Origin: BOG-994 sp049514215
GTDB taxonomy: Bacteria; Pseudomonadota; Gammaproteobacteria; Burkholderiales; Burkholderiaceae_D
Assembly: GCA_049514215.1 (NCBI GenBank)
Contig: JBEKVI010000003.1
Location: forward strand, 1-64,000
DNA length: 64,000 nt
Reading direction: 5' to 3'
In this document: positions 34,394 through 42,900 of the stretch, one piece after another
Position numbering within the stretch: the first letter of the stretch is position 1
Layout of the letters: each line of letters opens with the position of its first letter
The notes under the pieces: generated by a model
Database searches by the model: none
Told to the model about the DNA's origin: nothing
What the model saw: only the letters and a program-made list of their open reading frames with translations
Program-made: the position numbers and the translations under genes

Positions 34394-35029
34394 GTGTCAC
34401 GCTGCCTGATAGATCACATTATTGTTACGGCACCGAGCTTGGACCGCGGGGCGGAGTTCGTGCGCGAAGCGCTCGGGGTGACGCCCCAAGTCGGCGGAGA
34501 GCATCCTCGCATGGGCACGCACAACCTTCTTCTGCGTCTCGGTGACTCCTTGTTCCTCGAAGTGATCGCGCCGAATCCCGCGGCTCAGGCTCCGGCAAGA
34601 CCCCGATGGTTTGCTTTAGACACGCTGCTTCCGGGCGCGGCACCCGCACTTTCGGCATGGGTTGTGCGCACGTCTGACATCAATGGTTCGGCTTTCGCAA
34701 GTTCTGAAGATTTGGGAGAGATCGAGCCGATGAGCCGCGGGAACCTTAGCTGGTTTATCACCATTCCTGCCGATGGTTCCCCCGCGCTTAGCGGAGTTGC
34801 CCCCGCGCTCATCCAGTGGGACACGCAAGCGCATATCGCCGGACATCTTCAAGAGTGGGGCTTATCTCTAGCCCATCTCGAGCTCTTCCACCCTGACAAG
34901 GATCGCATCTCTCGCCTGCTCAGATCCATCGGCTTTGAAGGCCCGGTTTCTGTGTCCCTACCGAAGAAGGGGTGCGCGGCTCCTTTGGCCGCGCGTATCA
35001 ATACGCCGCAAGGCCCTCGCGTGCTTTGA
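34394..35029 (+). CDS. VOC superfamily / glyoxalase-like domain protein
   Basis: This 211-residue protein resembles the Glyoxalase_3 group of the vicinal oxygen chelate superfamily: IDHIIVTAPSLDRGAEFVREALGVTPQVGGEHPRMGTHNLLLRLGDSLFLEVIAPN is the first module, and LIQWD with the second HL pair forms the other half. His8 and Glu56 are likely metal-site positions by family analogy. GTG start with GAGGA upstream. It lies about 135 bp before the threonine aldolase on the same strand. The reaction is not predictable. Confidence 0.85.
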   Translation: MSRCLIDHIIVTAPSLDRGAEFVREALGVTPQVGGEHPRMGTHNLLLRLGDSLFLEVIAPNPAAQAPARPRWFALDTLLPGAAPALSAWVVRTSDINGSAFASSEDLGEIEPMSRGNLSWFITIPADGSPALSGVAPALIQWDTQAHIAGHLQEWGLSLAHLELFHPDKDRISRLLRSIGFEGPVSVSLPKKGCAAPLAARINTPQGPRVL

Positions 35030-35165
35030 AGCCCTCGTCATACTCGATCGCGCATCAGCGGTACTTGCGCGTCTTAGCACCAACCAGGGAATTGCCGCAC
35101 CCCGATCGCGCGTGTGGCAAGCGTGATGTAACCTTGTGCCTGACTCTCTAACTGAGGATATCCAG

Positions 35166-36200
35166 GTGATCGACCTGCGCTCTGATACGGTTACCCGTCC
35201 GTCCGAGGGCATGCGTAAGGCGATGTCCGCTGCGCCGGTAGGGGACATGCAATACGGTGATGATCCGAGCCTGAACGCGCTCGAGGCGCGCGTTGCGGAT
35301 TTGCTGGGCAAGGAGGCATCGCTATGGCTGCCATCAGGTACGATGGCCAATCAAGTGGCGCTACGCGTGTTGGCGCGTCCTGGAGACGATGTACTGGTCG
35401 CTACCGAGGCACATTCGGTGTGGCACGAGGCGGGGGGATCTGCGGCCAACGCGGGCGTCCAATTCACCGAAATCGGTAGCGGCGGTATCTTTACGGCAGA
35501 CGACGTCAGCCGCAATGCCAAGCCGCGCAACCAGCCGGTGTTGCCCTGGCCTGCAACGACGCTTGTACAAATCGAGAACACACATAACCGTCACGGCGGC
35601 ATTGTTTGGGCGCAGACCGAGGTCGAACGAGTCTGTGCCAAGGCGCGCGAGATCGGGCTTGCCACATACCTCGATGGCGCACGCTTGTGGAATGCTTCCG
35701 TGCAGAGCGGGATCATCCCCTCGCGACTAGCCGCGCCCTTCGACCTTGTGATGGTGGCGTTTTCCAAGGGGCTGGGGGCTCCGGCCGGATCCATGCTCGC
35801 GGGATCGCGCGAGTTGATCAATAATGCTATCCGCTATCGCCGCATGTTCGGCGGCGCAATGCGGCAGATCGGGATGCTGGCAGCCGCATGCGACTATGGG
35901 TTGACTCACAACTTCACGCGCCTTGCCGAGGACCATGCCAATGCACACATGCTCGCAAAGCGGCTTGCCACTTGTCCTGGAGTGAATATCAACCTGCGCC
36001 AGTTGCATACCAATATCGTCGTCTGGGAGCTTGAAGGAGCGCGCGTTAGCGCGTCCGATCTGGTGGCGCGGGCTCGCGCGGAGGGCGTGTTGATTAACGC
36101 GCTAGGCTCCCACAAGCTGAGACTCGTGACGCACCTTGACGTCAGCCACAACGATTGTGTGCGCGCGGCCGACGTTCTTGTCGGGCTGCTCGGCGGCTAG
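35166..36200 (+). CDS. ltaE: low-specificity L-threonine aldolase
   Basis: This PLP enzyme splits L-threonine or allo-threonine to glycine and acetaldehyde. The start is the GTG at 35166 (GAGG seven bases upstream), which gives the family opening MIDLRSDTVTRPSEGMRKAM; an earlier GTG at 35136 adds ten residues. Other family segments are GDMQYGDDPSLNALE, LPSGTMANQVALRV, HNRHGGIVW, YLDGARLWNASV and FSKGLGAPAGSMLAG with the PLP Lys, and RRMFGGAMRQIGMLAA. Length of 344 residues is normal. Confidence 0.95.
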   Translation: MIDLRSDTVTRPSEGMRKAMSAAPVGDMQYGDDPSLNALEARVADLLGKEASLWLPSGTMANQVALRVLARPGDDVLVATEAHSVWHEAGGSAANAGVQFTEIGSGGIFTADDVSRNAKPRNQPVLPWPATTLVQIENTHNRHGGIVWAQTEVERVCAKAREIGLATYLDGARLWNASVQSGIIPSRLAAPFDLVMVAFSKGLGAPAGSMLAGSRELINNAIRYRRMFGGAMRQIGMLAAACDYGLTHNFTRLAEDHANAHMLAKRLATCPGVNINLRQLHTNIVVWELEGARVSASDLVARARAEGVLINALGSHKLRLVTHLDVSHNDCVRAADVLVGLLGG

Positions 36201-36278
36201 CCCTTCATCAGCTACCTGGGGCGTCTTGAGGGTCATACCTTCGCAGTCTTCAGTACTTACAATGAGCGAATCCTGAAT

Positions 36279-36800
36279 ATGAACGGAAATCGAGAAGAGT
36301 GGGAATTGCGCATTGCCGAGGTCTGGCAACGGGTTGAGACCCTGCAGCCGGCCGCGTTGGTCGCAGCCGTTGATGCGCTCGCCGATGAACGTGGCCCCGA
36401 TGATGCCGCCGCACTGTTTGAGCGCGCTTGTGCGCGGGACACCGCAGGGTTCGAGGCGGATGCGGAAACCTACTATCGCGCGGCACTCGCGGGCGAAGGA
36501 TTGGACCCCTACCGCAGAGTCCGCGCCTGCATCCAACTGGCCAGCACACTTCGGATTTTAGGGCGACTTCAAGAAAGCGAGCAATTGCTCGTCGATGAAC
36601 TCGAGCGTCCCAAGGAACAGGACGCGCCTCGCGTATTGCATGACGAAGCACGCGCCGTCCTCGCGCTAACCTACGTTGCCCAAGGCAGGGCGGAGGAAGC
36701 GGCTGGACTTGCTCTGACGGTGCTCGCGCCGTATCTCTCGCGCTACAAACGATCGATATCTGGGAATGCGGCCGAACTCGTCGCGAAGACCTGGAGCTGA
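36279..36800 (+). CDS. tetratricopeptide (TPR_5) protein
   Basis: This 173-residue cytosolic protein matches the TPR_5 family: ADERGPDDAAALFERACARDTAGFEADAETYYRAALAGEGLDPYRRVRACIQLASTLRILGRLQESEQLL contains two to three helix-turn-helix repeats, followed by ARAVLALTYVAQGRAEEAAGLAL. Such proteins are often single-domain and of unknown role. It follows ltaE by 78 bp on the same strand and may be co-transcribed. Confidence 0.88.
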   Translation: MNGNREEWELRIAEVWQRVETLQPAALVAAVDALADERGPDDAAALFERACARDTAGFEADAETYYRAALAGEGLDPYRRVRACIQLASTLRILGRLQESEQLLVDELERPKEQDAPRVLHDEARAVLALTYVAQGRAEEAAGLALTVLAPYLSRYKRSISGNAAELVAKTWS

Positions 36801-37489
36801 GAATCATTTCGGCTGTGCGAGCTCGTTGCGGGATCCGGAGTGCTGACCGGTCGGCGAGAAAGGCCTGCGTCTGCGACACGCGTCTTGCGTCAGGGTGCGA
36901 TGCGTAGAAGCGAGCAGTCCGCCGATCACGAACACGAGCGCGGCACCCACACTACCGTCGGCTCGATGCATCGTCTCACCGAGATACATCGCCGCTTGCG
37001 CGACGACGGGGTAATGGAGGATGCGGTAGGCAAGCTGTTGCATGAGAAGGTCTGCTGGGATGGTCTTGCGCGTGATTCAATTGCTGTTCCGATTGTCGAT
37101 ATCATAATTACGCCATGCCGGCGTTCAATTACCTCGGGCGTCATATGAGATTGGATGCGGGACACGAGACGGGCGGCTGGCCGAGGAGAGTCACGCGGTG
37201 GGACTGGACGTGGGATCTCGGAGGTTGCTCGTGTGTGGAGGTGAGCCGGGGGGTCACCGCCCCCAGGACTAGTTCGGGACAGAATTCGATGCCGCGGCAG
37301 TCGAGTCAGTTCGAAGTCGATGCGACGGCGGAGAGGATTTTTTCTACGCTAGCATGTCGAACGCATTTGAGAGCGCTCATGACCAAATCGGTACGAGTAG
37401 GCTCGAACCTCACAATGACTAGGCTGTCTTGAGCGGGAAGACCGAACTTTCGAACCCGAAGTCTCGCACTCAGAAAGGACATCGACGCT
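36801..37489. other. about 690 bp without a supported gene
   Basis: A minus-strand frame at 36804-37043 with a hydrophobic centre (GAALVFVIGGLLAST) is the only one with any protein-like character, and its N-terminus has no clear ribosome site. A GGGGG/CCCCC hairpin lies near 37247-37263. I see no RNA gene or mobile element. Confidence 0.45.
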
Positions 37490-37990
37490 ATGAAGCAAAA
37501 TTCTGCAGACGCGGAAGGAATTTTTGAGCCTTTTCTCATAGCCGATGTTCCCTGGGAAGAATTCTCTCGCGGGAGTCGGTTCGGGATGCGCTATCAACAT
37601 CTGAGTTCGTATGGCGGTGGCAGCCAGATTGGCGTGGCCAACGAAGTGCTGGCTCCGGGTCAACAAGCGAATCAGGCGCACTATCACATGCTCGAAGAGG
37701 AACACGTGTTCGTCTTGGAGGGCGAGCTCACTCTTCAGCTTGGTGAGAAGAAGTACATCTTGTCTGCCGGACATTATGTCTGTTTCCCGGCCGGGCAGCA
37801 GGTCGGGCATGCGCTCATCAATCACACCAGTCAGCCCTGTCGATACCTCATCATTGGCAACTCCCAACCTCACGAGGTTGCCGTCTTTACCGATACCGGC
37901 AGAGTCGAAGTGAAGCTCTTAGGAGAAGTCTATAGAAAGTCGGAAACCGTGGGCCGATGGGATGACGTCAACACGGAGAACTCGCGATAG
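37490..37990 (+). CDS. cupin domain protein
   Basis: This 166-residue protein has one cupin barrel. The first motif reads QAHYHMLEEEHVFVLEGELTLQLG (two His and a Glu of the metal site) and the second FPAGQQVGHALINHTSQPCRYLIIG (third His). The family of sugar-binding or dioxygenase-like cupins with VGxANExLAPG is common beside phosphomannose-isomerase-like genes, but no such neighbour is here. A GAAAGGA ribosome site precedes the ATG. Confidence 0.9.
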   Translation: MKQNSADAEGIFEPFLIADVPWEEFSRGSRFGMRYQHLSSYGGGSQIGVANEVLAPGQQANQAHYHMLEEEHVFVLEGELTLQLGEKKYILSAGHYVCFPAGQQVGHALINHTSQPCRYLIIGNSQPHEVAVFTDTGRVEVKLLGEVYRKSETVGRWDDVNTENSR

Positions 37991-38142
37991 GCGCCTCTTT
38001 TGTCGGGGGCTCCGAGGCCATGCCGTCCAATGATGCCCTCTTCTGGGCTGGCAGTGGGCCCGCGCCTGGCCCAGCTGTAAAAACTCGGAACTAGCCCATC
38101 GAGACCTCGACACAATTTAATCGCTCGCGCTGGCTGGCACTC

Positions 38143-39537
38143 GTGACGCTGTGCCTGGGTGAGCTCATGATCGTGCTCGACACAACCATCGTGAATGTCG
38201 CGCTGCCATCGATCCGGGTCGATCTCGGCTTTTCGGAGACGTCCTTGGTGTGGGTCGTTAACGGCTACATGCTGACTTATGCCGGTTTCTTATTGTTGGG
38301 GGGCCGCATGGGCGACCTCTACGGCCACCGCCTTGTTTTCATGCTCGGGCTTATGGCCTTCACGCTCGCTTCGCTTCTTTGCGGACTCGCAGAATCGCAA
38401 TCCTGGCTCATTGTCGCCCGTGCGATCCAGGGCCTCGGCGGAGCGGTGGTTTCTTCGATCGCCCTGTCGCTGATCGTCAATCTGTTTCCCGAGGCAGAAG
38501 AACGCGCGAGAGCAATGGGTATCTACGGATTCGTGTGCGCCGGGGGCGGTAGCATCGGCGTGCTACTGGGAGGACTGCTGACCAGCGCCCTGAGCTGGCA
38601 TTGGATCTTCCTCGTGAATTTGCCCATCGGAATTGCTGTGTTCGTCTTGACGCTGATCCTCGTGCCCAAGGGCGCTCCCCCTCGCGCCGACCAACACCTC
38701 GATCTGCCCGGCGCCTTCACCGTCACGATCGCCCTCATCCTTGCGGTCTACGCGATCGTCAATGGAAACGCGGTCGGTTGGACCTCTACACGCACATTAG
38801 CCGAACTTGGCGGCGCAATCCTGCTGCTGGTCCTTTTTATCGCCATCGAGGCGCGTGCGAAGGTACCCCTGATGCCGCTCGGACATTTCGCGCTACGCAA
38901 CGTAGCCATCGCAAACATCGTCGGCGCGCTCTGGGCTGCTGCCATGTTTGCCTGGTTTTTTATTTCCGCGCTCTACATGCAGCTGGTCTTGGGCTATTCG
39001 GCGCTTCAGGTTGGACTCGCATTTTTGCCCTCGAATCTCATCATGGCCGCGCTATCCCTGGGAATCTCGGCACGCCTGGTCACGCGCTTTGGCGTCAAGC
39101 GCCCGCTGGCCCTGGGACTGAACTGCGCAGCAGGCGGGCTGCTGCTTTTTGCATGGGCACCGGTGGATGCCGACTTCGTGAGGTTGGTGTTGCCAGCAAT
39201 GGTGCTACTTGGCCTGGGAGCGGGCATTGCTTTCAATCCCCTCTTGCTTGCGGCGATGAATGATGTCCCTGCCGAGGATGCGGGTCTGGCCTCGGGGGTC
39301 ATCAACACCTCGTTCATGATGGGTGGCGCGCTCGGGCTCGCTGTCCTTGCCAGCCTCGCAGGTGCCGAGAGTCAGCACGTGGCTGAGTCGGGAGTTTTGT
39401 CCGCTACTGGGACACTCATGGCCGGGTACCGCTACGCCTTCGGTATCGGCGCCGCCTGTGCGGAAGTGGCGGCGCTCTTGGGACTTCTGTTGACTAGCAC
39501 CCCGAGTCGCGTCGATGCTCAGGCAGCGACTGCCTAG
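38143..39537 (+). CDS. MFS drug:H+ antiporter, DHA2 (EmrB/QacA) family
   Basis: This 464-residue exporter has fourteen predicted helices. The motif series includes LMIVLDTTIVNVALPSIR (helix 1), LLLGGRMGDLYGHRLVFMLG (motif A), ARAIQGLGGAVVSSIALSL (motif B) and ICAGGGSIGVLLGG-like motif C. The first available start is GTG at 38143, within helix 1. Family-like sequence (RSRWLALV) continues in frame upstream to the stop at 38092 with no ATG, GTG or TTG, so the true N-terminus is unclear: a rare start such as ATC at 38098, or a start lost by mutation or sequence error. Substrates unknown. Confidence 0.88.
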   Translation: MTLCLGELMIVLDTTIVNVALPSIRVDLGFSETSLVWVVNGYMLTYAGFLLLGGRMGDLYGHRLVFMLGLMAFTLASLLCGLAESQSWLIVARAIQGLGGAVVSSIALSLIVNLFPEAEERARAMGIYGFVCAGGGSIGVLLGGLLTSALSWHWIFLVNLPIGIAVFVLTLILVPKGAPPRADQHLDLPGAFTVTIALILAVYAIVNGNAVGWTSTRTLAELGGAILLLVLFIAIEARAKVPLMPLGHFALRNVAIANIVGALWAAAMFAWFFISALYMQLVLGYSALQVGLAFLPSNLIMAALSLGISARLVTRFGVKRPLALGLNCAAGGLLLFAWAPVDADFVRLVLPAMVLLGLGAGIAFNPLLLAAMNDVPAEDAGLASGVINTSFMMGGALGLAVLASLAGAESQHVAESGVLSATGTLMAGYRYAFGIGAACAEVAALLGLLLTSTPSRVDAQAATA

Positions 39538-39557
39538 GCCCGTGAGGCGCATGAAGC

Positions 39558-39587
39558 GGGGGATGGGGGGCCGCCCGCCATTCCCCC
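39558..39587. terminator. long GC hairpin between convergent DHA2 exporter and glnS
   Basis: GGGGGATGG and CCATTCCCCC pair across a G/C-rich centre about 20 bases after the exporter stop. There is no T run. Confidence 0.45.
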
Positions 39588-39677
39588 AAGCGTGTCGGAC
39601 ACGGTGCCGATGGTTGTGCGCGAGAAGCGGGCTTAGATCGGGCGACCGGCGAGCCTGTCCACGGCGAGCTCGTGTGA

Positions 39678-41747
39678 CTAGGCTCGCTTGGCCGGTCCCC
39701 AGGAATCCCTCAACGTCACAATACGGTTGAAGATCGGGCGCCCTGGGCCGGAATCGACCCGGTCCACCGTGAAATAGCCGTGACGCTCAAACTGATAGCG
39801 CGTGTCGGGCAGCGCATCGAGAAGGGATTTCTCGACGTAGGCGGTCACCACCTTTTTCGACTCGGGGTTGAGCGCGGCCAGATAGTTCTTCCCCCCGGTA
39901 TCGGGCTGAGGATCGCTGAAGAGTCGGTCATAGAGTCGGACCTGGACCTCAGCCGCCTCGCGCGTGCTGACCCAATGGATATTGCCCTTGACCTTGACGC
40001 TGTCCGCCCCAGGTGTGCCGCTCTTGGTTTCGGGCAGGTAGACGGCATGGATTTCCGATATACGTCCGGAGGCGTCCTTGGTCGCACCGGTACATTCGAC
40101 GATATAGCCATGGCGCAATCGCACCTTATTGCCCGGAAACAGGCGGAAGTAGCCCTTTGGGGGGACTTCAGCGAAGTCCTCGGCCTCGATCCAAAGCTCC
40201 TTGGTGAAGGTGAACTCCCGCCGGCCCATCTCCTCATGATGGGGGTGGACCGGCGCTGTGCAGAGCTCCGATCGATCTTCCGGAAAGTTATCGATCACCA
40301 GGCGTACCGGATTCAGCACTGCCGTCGCGCGCGGGGCGCGGTCGTCTAGGTCGTCGCGAAGCGCCTGCTCCAAGATGCTGTAGTCGATCCAGCTATCGGC
40401 GCGCGATACCCCAACTCGTTCGCAAAAGAGCTGAATACTTTCGGGCGTATAGCCGCGGCGGCGCAGACCCACGAGGGTGCTCATGCGCGGGTCATCCCAC
40501 CCATCGACGTAACCTTCCTGCACCAGTTGCAGCAGCTTGCGCTTGCTGCTGACGAAATAGGTCAGATGCAAACGCGCGAATTCGTGCTGGTGCGGCAGTC
40601 CGAAAGGGTTGGGCGTGTGCTCTTCGAGCGCGTGCGTCAAAAGAGGGGCAAACTGTTCGACATCCTCGAGGAGAAGATCGAAAAAACGGTCCAGATCGGG
40701 AAGAAGTGTGCCGCGATCGTGCTGCCAGCGCTCGAACATCTGCCGCATCGCTATTTCGGGAGTGCTGCCGAACAGCTTGTGCTTGAAGTTGTGGCAGTGC
40801 AGCGCGAATTCCTTCTGCGCCTCAATTCCCCGTTCTCGCAGGCTACGGACATAATCGACGGCATGCATGAATTGGGGCGGACGCAAGACCGGCACGATCC
40901 GTTCTAAGACCCAGTCATAGAGGGGGCGGTGATCCTCGAATTCGAGCGTACAGATCGAATGGGTGATGTTTTCCAGCGCATCTGAGATGCAGTGGGTATA
41001 GTCGTAGAGCGGGTAGATGCACCACTTACTGCCGGTGCGATGGTGTTCGGCGTGCCGGATGCGATACAGAACCGGATCGCGCATGTTGATGTTGGGCGAG
41101 CCCATGTCGATGCGCGCGCGCAGCACGTGTGCCCCGTCTGGGAACTCCCCGGCTCGCATGGCCCGGAAAAGCGCCAGATTTTCATCGACGGTGCGGTTGC
41201 GGTATGGCGATTCCGAGCCCACTTCGGTCAGGGTGCCTCGACGTTCACGGATCTTTTCGGCAGGATCGCTGTCGACGAAAGCGTGCCCGGTCGAGATCAG
41301 GTATTCAGCGAACTGATACAGGTAGTCGAAGTAGTCGCTGGCGAAGTAAAGGTGGTCTTCCACCGGCGCTAGCGCCTTCTCGAAGGGTCGGGCAGCCCAG
41401 TCAAAGCCCAGCCAGTGGATCGTCTCGATGATCGAGTCGACATACTCTTGGTCTTCTTTGACGGGGTTAGTGTCGTCAAAGCGCATGTGGCACACCCCGT
41501 CGTAGTCGCGTGCGAGGCCGAAGTTCAGACAGATCGACTTGGCATGCCCGATGTGCAGATAGCCATTCGGTTCGGGAGGAAAGCGCGTGCGAATGCGAGC
41601 CGGATCCGCGGCCACCGCTGCGTCGGCCGGATCCGGGGAGCGCTTACCCGCCCAGAGCCGCGCCGCGTAAGCGCCTCGCGCAATATCCGCTTCGATGAGC
41701 GTGCGCAGGAAGTTGCTCGAAGCAGGCTTGTCATGAACGGAGGACAT
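39678..41747 (-). CDS. glnS: glutaminyl-tRNA synthetase with about 100-residue insertion
   Basis: GlnRS charges tRNA-Gln with glutamine using ATP. This one is 689 residues; family members are usually 550-590. The order is normal at first: PPEPNGYLHIGHAKS (HIGH at 65-68), FDDTNPVKED, SPYRNRTVDENL, ARIDMGSPNINMRDPVLYRI, and LYDWVLERIVPVLRPP at about 276-291. About 98 extra residues follow (roughly 288-385, rich in Phe, His, Leu and Glu). Normal sequence resumes with HEFARLHLTYFVSSKRKL (KMSKS-like at 400-404) and WDDPRMSTLVGLRRRG. The anticodon-binding C-terminus looks complete. Confidence 0.95.
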   Translation of the reverse strand: MSSVHDKPASSNFLRTLIEADIARGAYAARLWAGKRSPDPADAAVAADPARIRTRFPPEPNGYLHIGHAKSICLNFGLARDYDGVCHMRFDDTNPVKEDQEYVDSIIETIHWLGFDWAARPFEKALAPVEDHLYFASDYFDYLYQFAEYLISTGHAFVDSDPAEKIRERRGTLTEVGSESPYRNRTVDENLALFRAMRAGEFPDGAHVLRARIDMGSPNINMRDPVLYRIRHAEHHRTGSKWCIYPLYDYTHCISDALENITHSICTLEFEDHRPLYDWVLERIVPVLRPPQFMHAVDYVRSLRERGIEAQKEFALHCHNFKHKLFGSTPEIAMRQMFERWQHDRGTLLPDLDRFFDLLLEDVEQFAPLLTHALEEHTPNPFGLPHQHEFARLHLTYFVSSKRKLLQLVQEGYVDGWDDPRMSTLVGLRRRGYTPESIQLFCERVGVSRADSWIDYSILEQALRDDLDDRAPRATAVLNPVRLVIDNFPEDRSELCTAPVHPHHEEMGRREFTFTKELWIEAEDFAEVPPKGYFRLFPGNKVRLRHGYIVECTGATKDASGRISEIHAVYLPETKSGTPGADSVKVKGNIHWVSTREAAEVQVRLYDRLFSDPQPDTGGKNYLAALNPESKKVVTAYVEKSLLDALPDTRYQFERHGYFTVDRVDSGPGRPIFNRIVTLRDSWGPAKRA

Positions 41748-41800
41748 CGGTCGGCATCAGTGGGGTTGTCATCGCCCGCATGATTGCGGACCAAACTTTG

Positions 41801-41849
41801 TATTCTACCGGAAGCGGTCATGCCGGACTTCGCGCGCAGCGGTAGAATA
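41801..41849. promoter_or_regulatory. 10-bp inverted repeat between divergent glnS and aldo/keto reductase genes
   Basis: TATTCTACCG at 41801-41810 and its exact complement CGGTAGAATA at 41840-41849 flank a 29-base spacer. Each arm contains TATTCT, close to a -10 box on its own strand, so the element could be a shared operator, paired divergent promoters or a stem-loop. Confidence 0.45.
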
Positions 41850-41934
41850 AAAGCAAGGGCAGTAGGCTCGATGAGGGGAGCGTTACCGTAAAAAATACAC
41901 AGGCGCAAAGCCTGAACGCAATGGAAGGATCTCT

Positions 41935-42885
41935 ATGAACAAGCGTTCCCTCGGTCGGTCAGGACTCGAGGTTGCCCCCCTCGCTTTTGGGGGCAATGTA
42001 TTCGGATGGACGGCCGACGAAGCGACCTCATTTAGGCTTCTCGATCAGTTCGTCGATGCCGGCTTTAATCTCATTGACACCGCCGATGTTTACTCGCGGT
42101 GGGTGCCAGGACACAAGGGAGGAGAGTCCGAAACCATCATCGGAAAGTGGCTCAAGAAGAGCGGCAAGCGCGAGAAGGTGGTGCTCGCTACGAAAGTGGG
42201 GATGGAATTGGGGCCTGACAAGAAGGGCCTGGCTCCGGCGTATATCAAGAGTGCTCTCGAGGAATCGTTGCGGCGACTGCAGACCGACTATATCGATCTG
42301 TATCAGGCGCACACCGACGATACCAATACGCCCTTGTTCGAGACGCTCGGAGCCTTCGACGGTCTCGTCAAGGCAGGCAAGGTCAGAGCCATCGGGGCTT
42401 CCAATTTTTCGGCCGCGCGGCTCGCTGAAGCGCTGCGCGTGTCCACGGATCGGGATCTGGCTCGCTACGAATCGCTGCAGCCACTTTACAACTTGTATGA
42501 TCGTGCGCCGTACGAAGCCGAACTCCGGAGCGTTTGCGTGGAACAGGGCGTTGGCGTCATCAACTATTATTCGCTCGCGTCGGGTTTTCTGAGTGGTAAG
42601 TATCGTGGCGCGGGCGATCTGTCCAAGAGTCCTCGAGGACAGCGCGTCAAGGAGTATCTGAACAACCGTGGCTACCGGATCCTCGAGACGCTCGATGCGG
42701 TGGCGAAGGAGGCCCACGCGACCTGTGCGCAGGTGGCGCTCGCCTGGCTCATGACGCGGCCTGGCATCACCGCGCCGATCGCGAGCGCGACCTCCGAAGA
42801 GCAGATGTCGGAACTTCTGGGTTCGGTCCGCGTTGAACTCAATCGTGAGGCGCTGCGCCGCTTGGACGCCGCTAGCGCACCCTAG
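41935..42885 (+). CDS. aldo/keto reductase
   Basis: This 316-residue NADPH-dependent oxidoreductase is a (beta/alpha)8 barrel. The catalytic set is visible: Asp in FNLIDTADVYS and the neighbouring Tyr, Lys in VLATKVGMELG, and His in YQAHTDD. The C-terminal NADPH site includes MTRPGITAPIASATSEEQMSELLGS. The length and SxWVPGHKGGESETIIGKW pattern fit AKRs related to YajO/Tas. ATG start with GGAAGG upstream. It is divergent from glnS; its substrate is unknown. Confidence 0.93.
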   Translation: MNKRSLGRSGLEVAPLAFGGNVFGWTADEATSFRLLDQFVDAGFNLIDTADVYSRWVPGHKGGESETIIGKWLKKSGKREKVVLATKVGMELGPDKKGLAPAYIKSALEESLRRLQTDYIDLYQAHTDDTNTPLFETLGAFDGLVKAGKVRAIGASNFSAARLAEALRVSTDRDLARYESLQPLYNLYDRAPYEAELRSVCVEQGVGVINYYSLASGFLSGKYRGAGDLSKSPRGQRVKEYLNNRGYRILETLDAVAKEAHATCAQVALAWLMTRPGITAPIASATSEEQMSELLGSVRVELNREALRRLDAASAP

Positions 42886-42900
42886 GGCGAGCGAATCGGC

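Noticed and set aside
40527..40907. Plus-strand frame of 126 residues opposite the glnS insertion
   Set aside because: It is antisense to a continuous glnS reading frame and has no ribosome site or recognisable motif.
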